This document shows positions 38,274 through 46,636 of a DNA stretch of 64,000 nucleotides, piece by piece. The position numbers and the translations under genes are program-made. The stretch spans positions 1,806,001 through 1,870,000 of the forward strand of contig NZ_JASGBI010000001.1 of the NCBI RefSeq assembly GCF_030053425.1. Direction: 5' to 3'. The DNA comes from Lysobacter stagni. Its GTDB lineage: Bacteria; Pseudomonadota; Gammaproteobacteria; Xanthomonadales; Xanthomonadaceae. The notes beneath the pieces are model-generated. The model worked only from the letters and a program-made list of their open reading frames with translations, was not told the DNA's origin and did no database searches. Numbering within the stretch: the first letter of the stretch is position 1; each line of letters starts with the position of its first letter.

Positions 38274-38936
38274 ATGATCCGTCTGGTGCAAGCGTTGGTG
38301 CTGCTCATGCTCGTCGCCGTGCTCAGCGGCTGCGGATACAACACCATCCAGCAGAAGGACGAGGCGGTGAATGCCGCCTGGTCGGAAGTGCTCAACAACT
38401 ACAAACGCCGCGCCGACCTGGTGCCCAACCTGGTCGCGACCGTGAAGGGCTATGCCAGCCACGAAGAACAGGTGCTGACCCGGGTGACCGAAGCGCGTTC
38501 GCGCGTGGGCAGCATCAACGTCAACGCCAACGATCCGGCGTCGCTGGCGCAGTTCCAGCAGGCGCAGGGCGAGCTGCAGAGCGCCATCAGCCGGTTGCTG
38601 GTGGTCAGCGAGAACTACCCGCAGCTCAAGGCCGACCAGAACTTCCTGCAGCTGCAGGCGCAGATCGAAGGCACCGAGAACCGGATCACCGTGGCGCGCC
38701 AGCGCTTCATCAAGGCGGTGCAGGACTACAACACCTACATCCGCCAGTTCCCGGTGAACCTCACCGCGATGGTGTTCGGCTACAAGCCCCGGCCCAACTT
38801 CACCGTCGAGAACGAAGCGCAGATCCAGGAAGCGCCGAAGGTCGATTTCGGCACGCCTTCGCAGCCGCCGCAGCAGCAACAACAGCCGCAACAGCCGCAA
38901 CAGCCGCAACAGCAGCCGGCGCCGTCGAACGGCTGA
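38274..38936 (+). CDS. LemA-family lipoprotein
   Basis: The 220-residue lipoprotein (lipobox LSGC at residues ~17-20) has the LemA helices: YKRRADLVPNLVATVKGYAS, FQQAQGELQSAISRLLVVSE and RQRFIKAVQDYNTYIRQFP. The function of LemA is not established. The last ~30 residues are a Gln/Pro tail encoded by three perfect CAACAGCCG units (38880-38906) and imperfect ones. It is followed by two TPM-domain genes, a recurrent LemA-TPM cluster in this group. The GGAGTT ribosome site before 38274 supports the start. Confidence 0.93.
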   Translation: MIRLVQALVLLMLVAVLSGCGYNTIQQKDEAVNAAWSEVLNNYKRRADLVPNLVATVKGYASHEEQVLTRVTEARSRVGSINVNANDPASLAQFQQAQGELQSAISRLLVVSENYPQLKADQNFLQLQAQIEGTENRITVARQRFIKAVQDYNTYIRQFPVNLTAMVFGYKPRPNFTVENEAQIQEAPKVDFGTPSQPPQQQQQPQQPQQPQQQPAPSNG

Positions 38937-38975
38937 TCCGGGGCGCAGGCGGAAGTGCAGGGATCGCAAGACCTC

Positions 38976-39059
38976 GTCATTCCCGTGAAAGCGGGAAGCC
39001 AGCGACTTTCGAAGGCAGCCATGGCAACGACACTGGATCCCCGCGCTCGCGGGGATGAC
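38976..39059. repeat. REP-like doublet overlapping a gene start
   Basis: The element is bounded by GTCATTCCCG and CGGGGATGAC with hairpins TTCCCG/CGGGAA and ATCCCCGCG/CGCGGGGAT. It is a second copy of the type at 7875-7989. The only credible start codon of the following TPM gene (39021) lies inside it. Confidence 0.75.
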
Positions 39060-39980
39060 GAGCACGACAAGACGGCCAGGCCCGGCGCGTGGCGACGTCT
39101 CTTCGCGCTCGTGATGCTGCTGCTTGCCTGCACGCTTGCCCAGGCGCAGGACCTCGCGCCGATCCCTCCGCTGACCTCGCCGGTGGTCGACACCACCGGC
39201 ACACTGGACGCGGCGACGAAGCAACAACTCGAATCGCAGGCGCTGGCGCTGCAGCAGCGCAAGGGCAGCCAGCTGCAGGTGCTGATGGTGCCGACCACTC
39301 AGCCGGAAGACATCGCCGAGTACGGGGTGCGCGCCTTCGAGCAGTGGAAGATCGGCCGCAAGGGCGTGGACGACGGCGTGCTGCTGGTGGTCGCCAAGGA
39401 CGACCGGCGCGTGCGCATCGAAGTGGGCTATGGCCTGGAAGGTGCGATTCCGGATGCGACCTCGGCGCGCGTCATCCAGGAATACCTGGTGCCTAAATTC
39501 CGCAGCGGCGACTTTGCCGGTGGCATCACCGATGCCAGTGCGGCGCTGGTCAAACTGATCGACGGCGAGCCGCTGCCCGCACCGATGGCCGACCACACAT
39601 CCCAGCGCGGTCGTGGCGGCAGCAGCTGGCTCTTCGCGTTGTTCGTGGCTTTCGTCGCGGCGCAGTTCGCGCGCGGCATCTTCCGTGGTGCGCCCACGGT
39701 GATGCGCGGCCTCCTGGGTGGCGCGGTGGCCGGCGGCATCGCGTGGTTGCTGTCGTCGCTGGTGGTCGGCGGCATCGGCGCGATGATCGGTTTCTTCACG
39801 GGCCTGGCGTCCATGCCCACCGGCCGCTACGCGCGCGATCGCGGCTACGGCGGTTGGGGAGGTTGGGGCGGCGGCGGTGGAGGTTGGGGCGGTGGCGGCG
39901 GCTTCGGCGGTGGTGGTGGAGGCGGCTGGGGCGGCGGCGGTGGCATGAGCGGAGGCGGTGGTGCCTCCGGCAGCTGGTAA
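39021..39980 (+). CDS. TPM-domain membrane protein (YgcG-like)
   Basis: The ~319-residue precursor has a signal segment (LFALVMLLLACTLAQA) that leaves a mature start at QDLAPIPPL. The TPM domain then runs to residue ~185 (VVDTTGTLDAATKQQLESQA, VRIEVGYGLEGAIPDA), followed by two membrane helices and a Gly/Trp-rich tail of about 45 residues (GGWGGWGGGGGGWGGG). TPM proteins act in membrane-protein quality control in plants (Psb32); the bacterial role is unknown. ATG 39021 is the best available start, though it and the next ~13 codons come from the REP-like element. The frame is open further upstream. Confidence 0.85.
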   Translation: MATTLDPRARGDDEHDKTARPGAWRRLFALVMLLLACTLAQAQDLAPIPPLTSPVVDTTGTLDAATKQQLESQALALQQRKGSQLQVLMVPTTQPEDIAEYGVRAFEQWKIGRKGVDDGVLLVVAKDDRRVRIEVGYGLEGAIPDATSARVIQEYLVPKFRSGDFAGGITDASAALVKLIDGEPLPAPMADHTSQRGRGGSSWLFALFVAFVAAQFARGIFRGAPTVMRGLLGGAVAGGIAWLLSSLVVGGIGAMIGFFTGLASMPTGRYARDRGYGGWGGWGGGGGGWGGGGGFGGGGGGGWGGGGGMSGGGGASGSW

Positions 39981-39998
39981 ACGGGGAAGGGACTCGGC

Positions 39999-40487
39999 AT
40001 GCGACTGTTCAAGCACCTGTTCCCCCCGTCGGCCAAGCGCCTGTTCCCGGGCGAGAGCCTGCAGCGCATCACGCAGGCCATCGCGCGCAGCGAGCAGGGC
40101 CACACCGGCGAGATCTGTTTTGCCGTCGAGCCCGCGCTGCATCCGCGTGCCGTCCTGAACGGAACCCTGGCCCGCGACCGCGCGCACGAGGTTTTCGCCA
40201 GCCTGCGCGTGTGGGACACCCACGCCAACAACGGCGTGCTGCTCTACCTGCTGCTGGCCGACCACCGCATCGAGATCGTCGCCGACCGCGGCTTCGCCGG
40301 GCGCGTGAGCGACGAACAGTGGCGCGGCGTCTGCCAGTTGATCGAGGAGCGTCTGCGTGCGGGCGAAGCCGAGGCCGGCGTGATGGCGGGCGTGGAGGCG
40401 CTGTCGGCCATCCTGGTCGAGCACTTCCCCCGTGCCGAGGGGCAGCACGACGCCAACGAACTGCCGGACCTGCCGTACATCCTGTGA
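39999..40487 (+). CDS. Short TPM-domain protein
   Basis: This 162-residue soluble TPM relative has HANNGVLLYLLLADHRIEIV and DRGFAGRVSDEQWRGVC. Unlike its neighbour it lacks a signal peptide and a Gly-rich tail. It is the third gene of the lemA-TPM-TPM cluster, 18 bases after the longer TPM gene. Function unknown. Confidence 0.88.
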   Translation: MRLFKHLFPPSAKRLFPGESLQRITQAIARSEQGHTGEICFAVEPALHPRAVLNGTLARDRAHEVFASLRVWDTHANNGVLLYLLLADHRIEIVADRGFAGRVSDEQWRGVCQLIEERLRAGEAEAGVMAGVEALSAILVEHFPRAEGQHDANELPDLPYIL

Positions 40488-40554
40488 TCGGCAACGCGAT
40501 GGCGACCACCGTCGGGCACAATAGGATCCACGCCGCCCGGAGCCGTCCTGCCGC

Positions 40555-41439
40555 ATGACCGTCCTGCACACGATCGATCCGATCGCACTTCACCTGGGAC
40601 CGGTGCAGGTGCACTGGTACGGGATCATGTACCTGCTCGGATTCGGCACGGCCTGGTGGCTCGGACGCCAGCGCGTGCGCGCCGGGCGCCTGCCGGGCGT
40701 CAACGAGCAGTCCTATGGCGATCTGCTGTTCTACGCGATGCTCGGCGTCGTGCTGGGCGGGCGACTGGGCTATGTCTTCTTCTATTCCTTCAGCGATCTG
40801 CTGAAGGACCCGCTCATGCTGTTCCGCATCTGGGAAGGCGGCATGAGTTTCCACGGCGGACTGATCGGCGTGGTCGCGGCGGCATGGTGGTGGTCGCGCC
40901 GCCACAGACTGCACCTGATGGACACCGTCGACTTCCTCGCACCGCTGGTGCCGCCGGGGCTGGGATTCGGTCGGCTGGGCAACTACATCGGCGGCGAGTT
41001 GTGGGGCAAGTACACGCAGGCCGGCTGGGGCGTGATCTTCCCGCGCGCGGAGTCCGAATTCGCCGGCGTGCCGCTGCCGCAACTGCAGGCGCAGTTCGCG
41101 ACGGGCGCGCTGGACCGCTTCGCGCGGCATCCCTCGCAGCTGTACCAGGCTTTCCTCGAAGGGCTGGTGATGTTCCTCCTGCTGTGGTGGTTCTCCAGCA
41201 AGCCGCGACCGCGCTATGCGGTTTCGGGCCTGTTCGCGCTGCTGTACGGCTGCTTCCGTTTCCTGGTCGAGTTCGTGCGCGTGCCCGATGCGCAGATCGG
41301 CTATCTCGCCTTCGGTTGGCTGACGATGGGCCAGGTGCTGAGCCTGCCGCTGATCGCACTGGGACTGTTCTGGCTGCTGCTGTGGTCGCGCCGCCAGCCC
41401 ACGCTGGAGCCGCAGCCGATGCCGGCGGCAACGAAGTGA
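40555..41439 (+). CDS. lgt: Prolipoprotein diacylglyceryl transferase
   Basis: Lgt moves diacylglycerol from phosphatidylglycerol to the lipobox cysteine of preprolipoproteins in the inner membrane. It has 294 residues and seven membrane helices. Signature segments are the essential HGGL ([15 protein letters not shown]) and [14 protein letters not shown]. lgt followed by thyA is the same order as in E. coli. Confidence 0.97.
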   Translation: MTVLHTIDPIALHLGPVQVHWYGIMYLLGFGTAWWLGRQRVRAGRLPGVNEQSYGDLLFYAMLGVVLGGRLGYVFFYSFSDLLKDPLMLFRIWEGGMSFHGGLIGVVAAAWWWSRRHRLHLMDTVDFLAPLVPPGLGFGRLGNYIGGELWGKYTQAGWGVIFPRAESEFAGVPLPQLQAQFATGALDRFARHPSQLYQAFLEGLVMFLLLWWFSSKPRPRYAVSGLFALLYGCFRFLVEFVRVPDAQIGYLAFGWLTMGQVLSLPLIALGLFWLLLWSRRQPTLEPQPMPAATK

Positions 41440-41451
41440 CGGAGTGATGCG

Positions 41452-42246
41452 ATGAAGCAGTACCTCGACCTGCTGCGCCACGTGCTGGAACACGGCACCG
41501 ACAAGGCCGACCGCACCGGTACCGGCACGCGCAGCGTGTTCGGCTGGCAGATGCGCTTCAACTTGTCCGAGGGGTTTCCCCTGGTCACCACGAAGAAGCT
41601 GCATCTGCGTTCCATCGTGCACGAACTTCTGTGGTTCCTGCAGGGCGAAACCAACGTCGCCTACCTGAAGGACAACAAGGTCAGCATCTGGGACGAGTGG
41701 GCCGACGCCGACGGCGAACTTGGCCCGGTCTACGGCAAGCAGTGGCGACGCTGGGCGGGCGCGGATGGCATCGAGATCGACCAGATCCGCTGGGTCGTGG
41801 ACGAGATCAAGCGCAATCCGGATTCGCGCCGGCTGATCGTGTCGGCCTGGAACGTGGCCGACCTTCCGCGCATGGCGCTGATGCCGTGCCACACGATGTT
41901 CCAGTTCTACGTCGCCGACGGAAAACTCAGCTGCCAGCTCTACCAGCGCAGCGGCGACATCTTCCTGGGCGTGCCGTTCAACATCGCCAGCTACGCGCTG
42001 CTCACGCACATGGTGGCGCAGGTCTGCGGGCTGGGCGTGGGCGATTTCGTGCACACGCTGGGCGATGCGCACCTGTACTCCAACCATTTCGAACAGGCGC
42101 GCGAGCAGCTCTCGCGCACGCCGCGCGCATTGCCGCAGTTGCGCCTGAACCCGGACGTGAAGGACATCTTCGGTTTCACCTACGACGACATCGCCATCGA
42201 GCACTACGACCCGCTGCCCGCCATCAAGGCGCCCGTGGCGGTGTGA
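41452..42246 (+). CDS. thyA: Thymidylate synthase
   Basis: ThyA converts dUMP to dTMP with methylenetetrahydrofolate. At 264 residues it equals E. coli ThyA in length. The catalytic Cys is in [13 protein letters not shown], with [17 protein letters not shown] and the terminal APVAV. It is 12 bases after lgt. Its dihydrofolate product is recycled by folA two genes downstream. Confidence 0.98.
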   Translation: MKQYLDLLRHVLEHGTDKADRTGTGTRSVFGWQMRFNLSEGFPLVTTKKLHLRSIVHELLWFLQGETNVAYLKDNKVSIWDEWADADGELGPVYGKQWRRWAGADGIEIDQIRWVVDEIKRNPDSRRLIVSAWNVADLPRMALMPCHTMFQFYVADGKLSCQLYQRSGDIFLGVPFNIASYALLTHMVAQVCGLGVGDFVHTLGDAHLYSNHFEQAREQLSRTPRALPQLRLNPDVKDIFGFTYDDIAIEHYDPLPAIKAPVAV

Positions 42247-42254
42247 AACGACCT

Positions 42255-42263
42255 GGGGGGGGG
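42255..42263 (+). repeat. G9 homopolymer at the ribosome-binding site
   Basis: Nine consecutive G residues lie four bases before the GTG start of the next gene and must serve as its Shine-Dalgarno region. Such a tract can slip in length. Confidence 0.85.
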
Positions 42264-42267
42264 ATTC

Positions 42268-42807
42268 GTGACACGACATGCGTTCAGTACGTGCCTGCTG
42301 CTGGCGGGCGTTCTCGTTTCGACGGCCCACGCGGCGACGCCTGATGGCGCCGCCGGCACGATGCAACTGCCCGAGGGCGTGAAGGTCACGGCGGTGCAGG
42401 GCGAGCCAGGCGATGCCGAGCGTACCGTCTGGGCGCTGGACTGCGACGGTGCGGATGGACTGGAGCGCGCCGTGCTGGATCAGGTTTGCAGTCCGCATGC
42501 CGGCAAGGCTGTGACGACCGATGACAGCCTCGGCCAGCTCGCGACGATGAGCACCATCGCGGGCAACTACGAGATTCGCGAACCGTCGCGCTGGACGCAG
42601 CTCGCGTCGCAGCGCGCGTACCTGACGGAAGGCGTCCGCGGCGAGGACGTGCTCATCACCCACTGGCTCGTGGGATCGGGCGACGCGCTGGTTTCGATCC
42701 GCTTCGAGCGTCTTGCCGGCGCCCCGATCGAGCGCGGCGTGCTGGATGCGATCGAGCACATGCGGTTGTCCTGCGGCCCCATCGCGACGGTCGCCGTTGA
42801 AGGCTGA
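42268..42807 (+). CDS. Secreted protein of unknown function
   Basis: A GTG start follows the G9 tract. The 179-residue product has a signal peptide (FSTCLLLAGVLVSTAHAA) and no recognised domain. It has three cysteines after the leader (in LDCDG, DQVCSPH and LSCGP). It lies between thyA and folA, ends one base before the folA ATG and is probably co-transcribed with them. The location is periplasmic or extracellular by inference. Confidence 0.7.
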   Translation: MTRHAFSTCLLLAGVLVSTAHAATPDGAAGTMQLPEGVKVTAVQGEPGDAERTVWALDCDGADGLERAVLDQVCSPHAGKAVTTDDSLGQLATMSTIAGNYEIREPSRWTQLASQRAYLTEGVRGEDVLITHWLVGSGDALVSIRFERLAGAPIERGVLDAIEHMRLSCGPIATVAVEG

Positions 42808-42808
42808 C

Positions 42809-43306
42809 ATGAAGCTGTCGTTGATCGCCGCGCTCGACCGCAACTTCGCCATCGGTCGCGACAACGACCTGCCGTGGCGCCTGCCGGACGACCTCAAGCG
42901 CTTCAAGGCGCTCACGCTGGGCAAGCCCGTGCTGATGGGGCGCAAGACCGCACAGTCGCTGGGTCGTGCGCTGCCAGGACGTCGCAACCTGGTGCTGACG
43001 CGCTCGGACACGGTGCCGTTCGACGGGATGCAGGCCGTCGCGTCGGTGGACGAGGCGCTGCACATCGCGGCGTCGGACGGTGCGCAGGAGCTGTGCGTGA
43101 TCGGCGGCGGCGAGGTCTACGCGCTGTGCCTGCCGCGGGCCACGCACCTGCACCTCACGCATGTCGATACCGACGTGAACGGTGCGGATGCGTTCTTCCC
43201 GATGTTTGACCCGTCGCAGTGGCGCATCGTCGCGCGCGAGCCGCACACCGTCGATGCGAAGCACGCATTCGCGTTCGAATTCGTGGATTACGAACGCAGC
43301 GCGTAG
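42809..43306 (+). CDS. folA: Dihydrofolate reductase
   Basis: FolA reduces dihydrofolate to tetrahydrofolate with NADPH. The 165-residue chromosomal-type enzyme shows NFAIGRDNDLPWRLPDDLKR (active-site Asp in LPDDL), VLMGRKTAQSLGRALPGR and CVIGGGEVYAL. It converges on apaH, as in E. coli. Confidence 0.97.
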   Translation: MKLSLIAALDRNFAIGRDNDLPWRLPDDLKRFKALTLGKPVLMGRKTAQSLGRALPGRRNLVLTRSDTVPFDGMQAVASVDEALHIAASDGAQELCVIGGGEVYALCLPRATHLHLTHVDTDVNGADAFFPMFDPSQWRIVAREPHTVDAKHAFAFEFVDYERSA

Positions 43307-43340
43307 CCCACCTCACGCGCGCTGGCGTGAGGCGTCCGGA

Positions 43341-44336
43341 TCAGTCGTGATCGCTTTCGACCGGCACGTCGCGCGCCGGTTCGTTCTGGCGTGGCTGCGT
43401 CTGTTGCTGCTGCGGGTGAGGGCGATGGTTGCGGCGCGGTTGCCCATTCTGCTGCGGCCGACGCGGACGGCGATCGTCCGGGTGGTGCGGCGGGCGCGGA
43501 CGCGGCGGTTGCGCTGGCACGTCGCGGCCCGGCACCTGCACGAGGCGCAGCTCGTCGGTGTCCAGCTGCAGTGCGGTGAGCTTGCCGCCCCACACGGCGC
43601 CGGTGTCGATCGCATGCACGCCGTGGCCGATGAACAGCCCCAGCGTGGACCAGTGTCCGCACACGATTTTCAGATCCCGCTCGGCGCGTCCCGGCACTTC
43701 GTACCAGGGGTACAGGCCAGCAGGCTGCGTGCCCGGGCTGCCCTTGTCCTCGAACGAGATGCGGCCGCGCGGCGTGCAGTAACGCAGGCGCGTGAAGATG
43801 TTGATGATGGCGCGATGGCGGTCCATGCCGGCGAGCTTGGGATGCCAGGCCGGCTTGTCGCCGTACATGTTCTTGAGCAGGCGGCGGAACTGGTCGCTGT
43901 GCAGGCGTTCTTCCACTTCCCGCGCGAGGCGTTCGGCCATCTGCGTGGTCCACTGCGGCGCAAGCGCGGCGTGCACCATCATCCAGCCCAGCGAGCGGTC
44001 CACGTGCACCAGCTTCTGCATGCGCAGCCAGTCCAGCAGAACGTCGCGATCCTCGGCCAGCACGATGCGCTGCAGGTCCGGATTGACCTTGCGCTGCTCC
44101 TCCTCGCGGCGCTCGCCGATGGCCAGCAGCGAGAGGTCGTGGTTGCCCAGCACCACCACGCTGTGTTCCCGCAGCGAATGCACCAGCCGCAGGGTTTCCA
44201 GCGACTGTCCACCACGGTTGACCAGGTCGCCGCAGAACCAGAGCTTGTCGCGCGCCGGATCGAACGCGATGCGTTCCAGCAGGCGCTGGGTCGCGTCGTA
44301 ACAGCCCTGCAGGTCGCCGATGGCCCAGATACTCAT
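43341..44336 (-). CDS. apaH: Diadenosine tetraphosphatase, symmetrical, with Pro/Arg/Gln tail
   Basis: ApaH cleaves Ap4A to two ADP and decaps Np4-RNA. Phosphoesterase motifs are GDLQGCYD, GDLVNRGG, GNHD and GHWSTLGLF. It has 331 residues instead of about 280: the last ~55 are a low-complexity tail of Pro, Arg, Gln and His. ATG 44336 (MSIWAIGDLQG) is the family start. It lies 10 bases after apaG in the lptD-apaH operon. Confidence 0.95.
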   Translation of the reverse strand: MSIWAIGDLQGCYDATQRLLERIAFDPARDKLWFCGDLVNRGGQSLETLRLVHSLREHSVVVLGNHDLSLLAIGERREEEQRKVNPDLQRIVLAEDRDVLLDWLRMQKLVHVDRSLGWMMVHAALAPQWTTQMAERLAREVEERLHSDQFRRLLKNMYGDKPAWHPKLAGMDRHRAIINIFTRLRYCTPRGRISFEDKGSPGTQPAGLYPWYEVPGRAERDLKIVCGHWSTLGLFIGHGVHAIDTGAVWGGKLTALQLDTDELRLVQVPGRDVPAQPPRPRPPHHPDDRRPRRPQQNGQPRRNHRPHPQQQQTQPRQNEPARDVPVESDHD

Positions 44337-44346
44337 GCGTCGGCGC

Positions 44347-44730
44347 TCAGTGCAGCGTGCGGGGCACGGAGAGGCTGAAGGGCGGGATGGGGGCGTCGAA
44401 GCTCGTGCCGTCATCGGCAAGCATGCGATAGGTGCCTTCCATCATGCCGTGCGTGGTTTCCAGCACGGCGCCGGACGTGTATTCGAAATCGTCGCCCGGA
44501 CGCAGCCAGGGCTGTTCGCCGACCACGCCTTCACCTTCGACCTCCTGGACGTTGCCGTTGCCATCGGTGATGTACCAGTGGCGGCGCGTCAGGCGCGCGG
44601 GCACGCGTCCGCTGTTGCGGATGCTGATGGTGTAGGCGAAGACATAACGGTCCTGGCCCGGCTCGGACTGCTCGTCGAGATAGCGGGTCGCCACGGAGAT
44701 GTCGATGGCGTAATCGGTACTGCGTTCCAT
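44347..44730 (-). CDS. apaG: ApaG (DUF525) protein
   Basis: The 127-residue ApaG fold shows [43 protein letters not shown] and the GMMEGTYRM motif. Its biochemical role is not firmly known; it occurs with apaH and rsmA in many genomes, as here. Confidence 0.96.
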   Translation of the reverse strand: MERSTDYAIDISVATRYLDEQSEPGQDRYVFAYTISIRNSGRVPARLTRRHWYITDGNGNVQEVEGEGVVGEQPWLRPGDDFEYTSGAVLETTHGMMEGTYRMLADDGTSFDAPIPPFSLSVPRTLH

Positions 44731-44835
44731 GCAGACAGTGTAGGGGGTGAGGCGCGGTATAGGTCAACGCGGCGTATGCGCGGGATGAAGCGGAGGTTGG
44801 GAGGCATCGCGCGTGCGACCCGCGCACGCCGTGTT

Positions 44836-45648
44836 TCAGCGGGCAGCCAGTGAGTTGGCCAGCCGGACGAAGTCCGCGACCTCGATCTGTTCGGCCCGCG
44901 CTTCCGGACGGACGCCCGCGGCGGCGATGGCATCGGCATCGCACAGGTTCGACAACGCATTGCGCAGCGTCTTGCGGCGCTGTCCGAAGGCGTCGCGCAC
45001 CACGGCGGAGTACATCGTGGGATCCGTGATGCCGATGGTGTCGGGTGCGCGCGGCACCAGCCGCACGACGGCCGAGTCCACTTTCGGCGGCGGACGGAAC
45101 GCGCCCGGCGGTACGTCGAACAGCGGCGTGACATGGCAGTACGCCTGCAGCATCACGCCCAGGCGCCCATACACCTTGCTGCCCGGGCCGGCGGCCATGC
45201 GGTCCACGACTTCCTTCTGCAGCATGAAATGCATGTCGCGGATCGCCGCTGCATGTTCGAGCGCGTGGAACAGGATGGGCGAGGAGAGGTTGTAGGGCAG
45301 GTTGCCGACCAGGCGGATCTGCCCATCGCCACCGGTGTTGTGGGCCAGTGCGGAGAAATCGACGGTGAGCACGTCGCGGTGGATCACCTCCAGCGTGCCG
45401 TGCGCGCGTGCGGCTTCGGTCAGCGGGAAGATGAGGTCGCGGTCGAACTCGATCACGGTGAGTTCGCCGTGGCGATCGAGCAGCGGGAAGGTGATGGCGC
45501 CCTGTCCCGGGCCGATCTCGACGAGCCGGTCGCCCGGTTTCGGATCGACCGCCTGCACGATCTTGTCGATGATCCCGCGCTCGTGCAGGAAGTGCTGGCC
45601 GAGGTGCTTCTTGGCCGGTTCGGTGAAGGTGTGGCTGCGCGTGCTCAT
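44836..45648 (-). CDS. rsmA: 16S rRNA dimethyltransferase
   Basis: RsmA (KsgA) dimethylates A1518 and A1519 of 16S rRNA in late 30S assembly. The SAM site is EIGPGQGAITFPLL and the catalytic NLPYNLSSP is intact, with FRPPPKVDSAVVRL. It has 270 residues. ATG 45648 overlaps the pdxA stop. Confidence 0.97.
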   Translation of the reverse strand: MSTRSHTFTEPAKKHLGQHFLHERGIIDKIVQAVDPKPGDRLVEIGPGQGAITFPLLDRHGELTVIEFDRDLIFPLTEAARAHGTLEVIHRDVLTVDFSALAHNTGGDGQIRLVGNLPYNLSSPILFHALEHAAAIRDMHFMLQKEVVDRMAAGPGSKVYGRLGVMLQAYCHVTPLFDVPPGAFRPPPKVDSAVVRLVPRAPDTIGITDPTMYSAVVRDAFGQRRKTLRNALSNLCDADAIAAAGVRPEARAEQIEVADFVRLANSLAAR

Positions 45649-46628
45649 GCGGGCAGGGTACGGCGTATGCGGGCGATGCGGGCGCAGGTATCGGCGGCCG
45701 CGAACAGGCTGGACGGGTCGGCGGTGCCTTTGCCCGCCAGTTCGAGGGCGGTGCCGTGGTCGACCGCGACACGCGGATAGGGCAGGCCCAGGGTCAGGTT
45801 CACCGCGCGCTCGAAGCCGCTGAACTTCAGCACCGGCAGGCCCTGGTCGTGGTACATGGCGACGACGGCGTCGAACCCGCGCAGCTTTGCCGGCAGGAAG
45901 GCCGTATCGGCGGGCAGCGGGCCAACCAGCGTCATGCCCTGCGCCCGCAGCGCGGCCAGCACGGGCTCGATGACATCCAGTTCTTCGCGTCCGAGGTGCC
46001 CGGCTTCGCCCGCGTGCGGGTTGAGGCCCAGGACAGCGATGACCGGCGCTGGAATCCCGAAGTCGCGACGGAGCGCCTCGTGGGTGATGTGCAGCGTGCG
46101 CGCCAGGGCGTCGGGAGTGATCGCATCGGCGACCGCGCGCAGCGGCAGGTGCGTGGTGACCAGCGCCACGCGCACGACGTCGTTGGCCAGCATCATCACC
46201 ACGTCGGCGCCGGCCTGTTCGGCGAGCAGTTCGGTGGTGCCGCTGTAGGCGATGCCGCCCTCGTTGATCGCGGCCTTGTGTACCGGGCCCGTCACGATGC
46301 CGTCGAAGCGGCCGTCGAGGCAGCCCTGGGCGGCTTCTTGCAGCGCCCGGATCACGGCAGGGGCGTTGCGGGGATCGGGCTGGCCGAACGGCGGCGCGAC
46401 GGCGTTGGGGATCTCGACCAGGGCCAGTTCGCCGGGTCGGAGCGCTGGCGTGTCCGCGTCGACAAGACGCAGCGGCTGGCCGATCGCATCGGCCGCGCGC
46501 TGCAACTGGAGCGGATCCGCGAAAACGACCAGCGAGTGGTCGCGCGGCTGATGGGCCAGCCGCACGCACAATTCAGGACCGATCCCGGCCGGTTCCCCCG
46601 GCACCAGCGCGAGCCGTACCGGGGTCAT
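45645..46628 (-). CDS. pdxA: 4-hydroxythreonine-4-phosphate dehydrogenase
   Basis: PdxA oxidises 4-phospho-hydroxythreonine in pyridoxal phosphate synthesis. It has 327 residues, with the start PVRLALVPGEPAGIGPEL, GPVHKAAINEGG, TTHLPLRAV and AMYHDQGLPVLK carrying metal-binding His residues. It lies between surA and rsmA in the conserved order. Confidence 0.97.
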   Translation of the reverse strand: MTPVRLALVPGEPAGIGPELCVRLAHQPRDHSLVVFADPLQLQRAADAIGQPLRLVDADTPALRPGELALVEIPNAVAPPFGQPDPRNAPAVIRALQEAAQGCLDGRFDGIVTGPVHKAAINEGGIAYSGTTELLAEQAGADVVMMLANDVVRVALVTTHLPLRAVADAITPDALARTLHITHEALRRDFGIPAPVIAVLGLNPHAGEAGHLGREELDVIEPVLAALRAQGMTLVGPLPADTAFLPAKLRGFDAVVAMYHDQGLPVLKFSGFERAVNLTLGLPYPRVAVDHGTALELAGKGTADPSSLFAAADTCARIARIRRTLPA

Positions 46629-46636
46629 GTCCGGAC

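Noticed and set aside
37383..43065. Two long minus-strand frames opposite terC-lemA-TPM and lgt-thyA
   Set aside because: They are shadows of well-recognised plus-strand genes with no domain content of their own.
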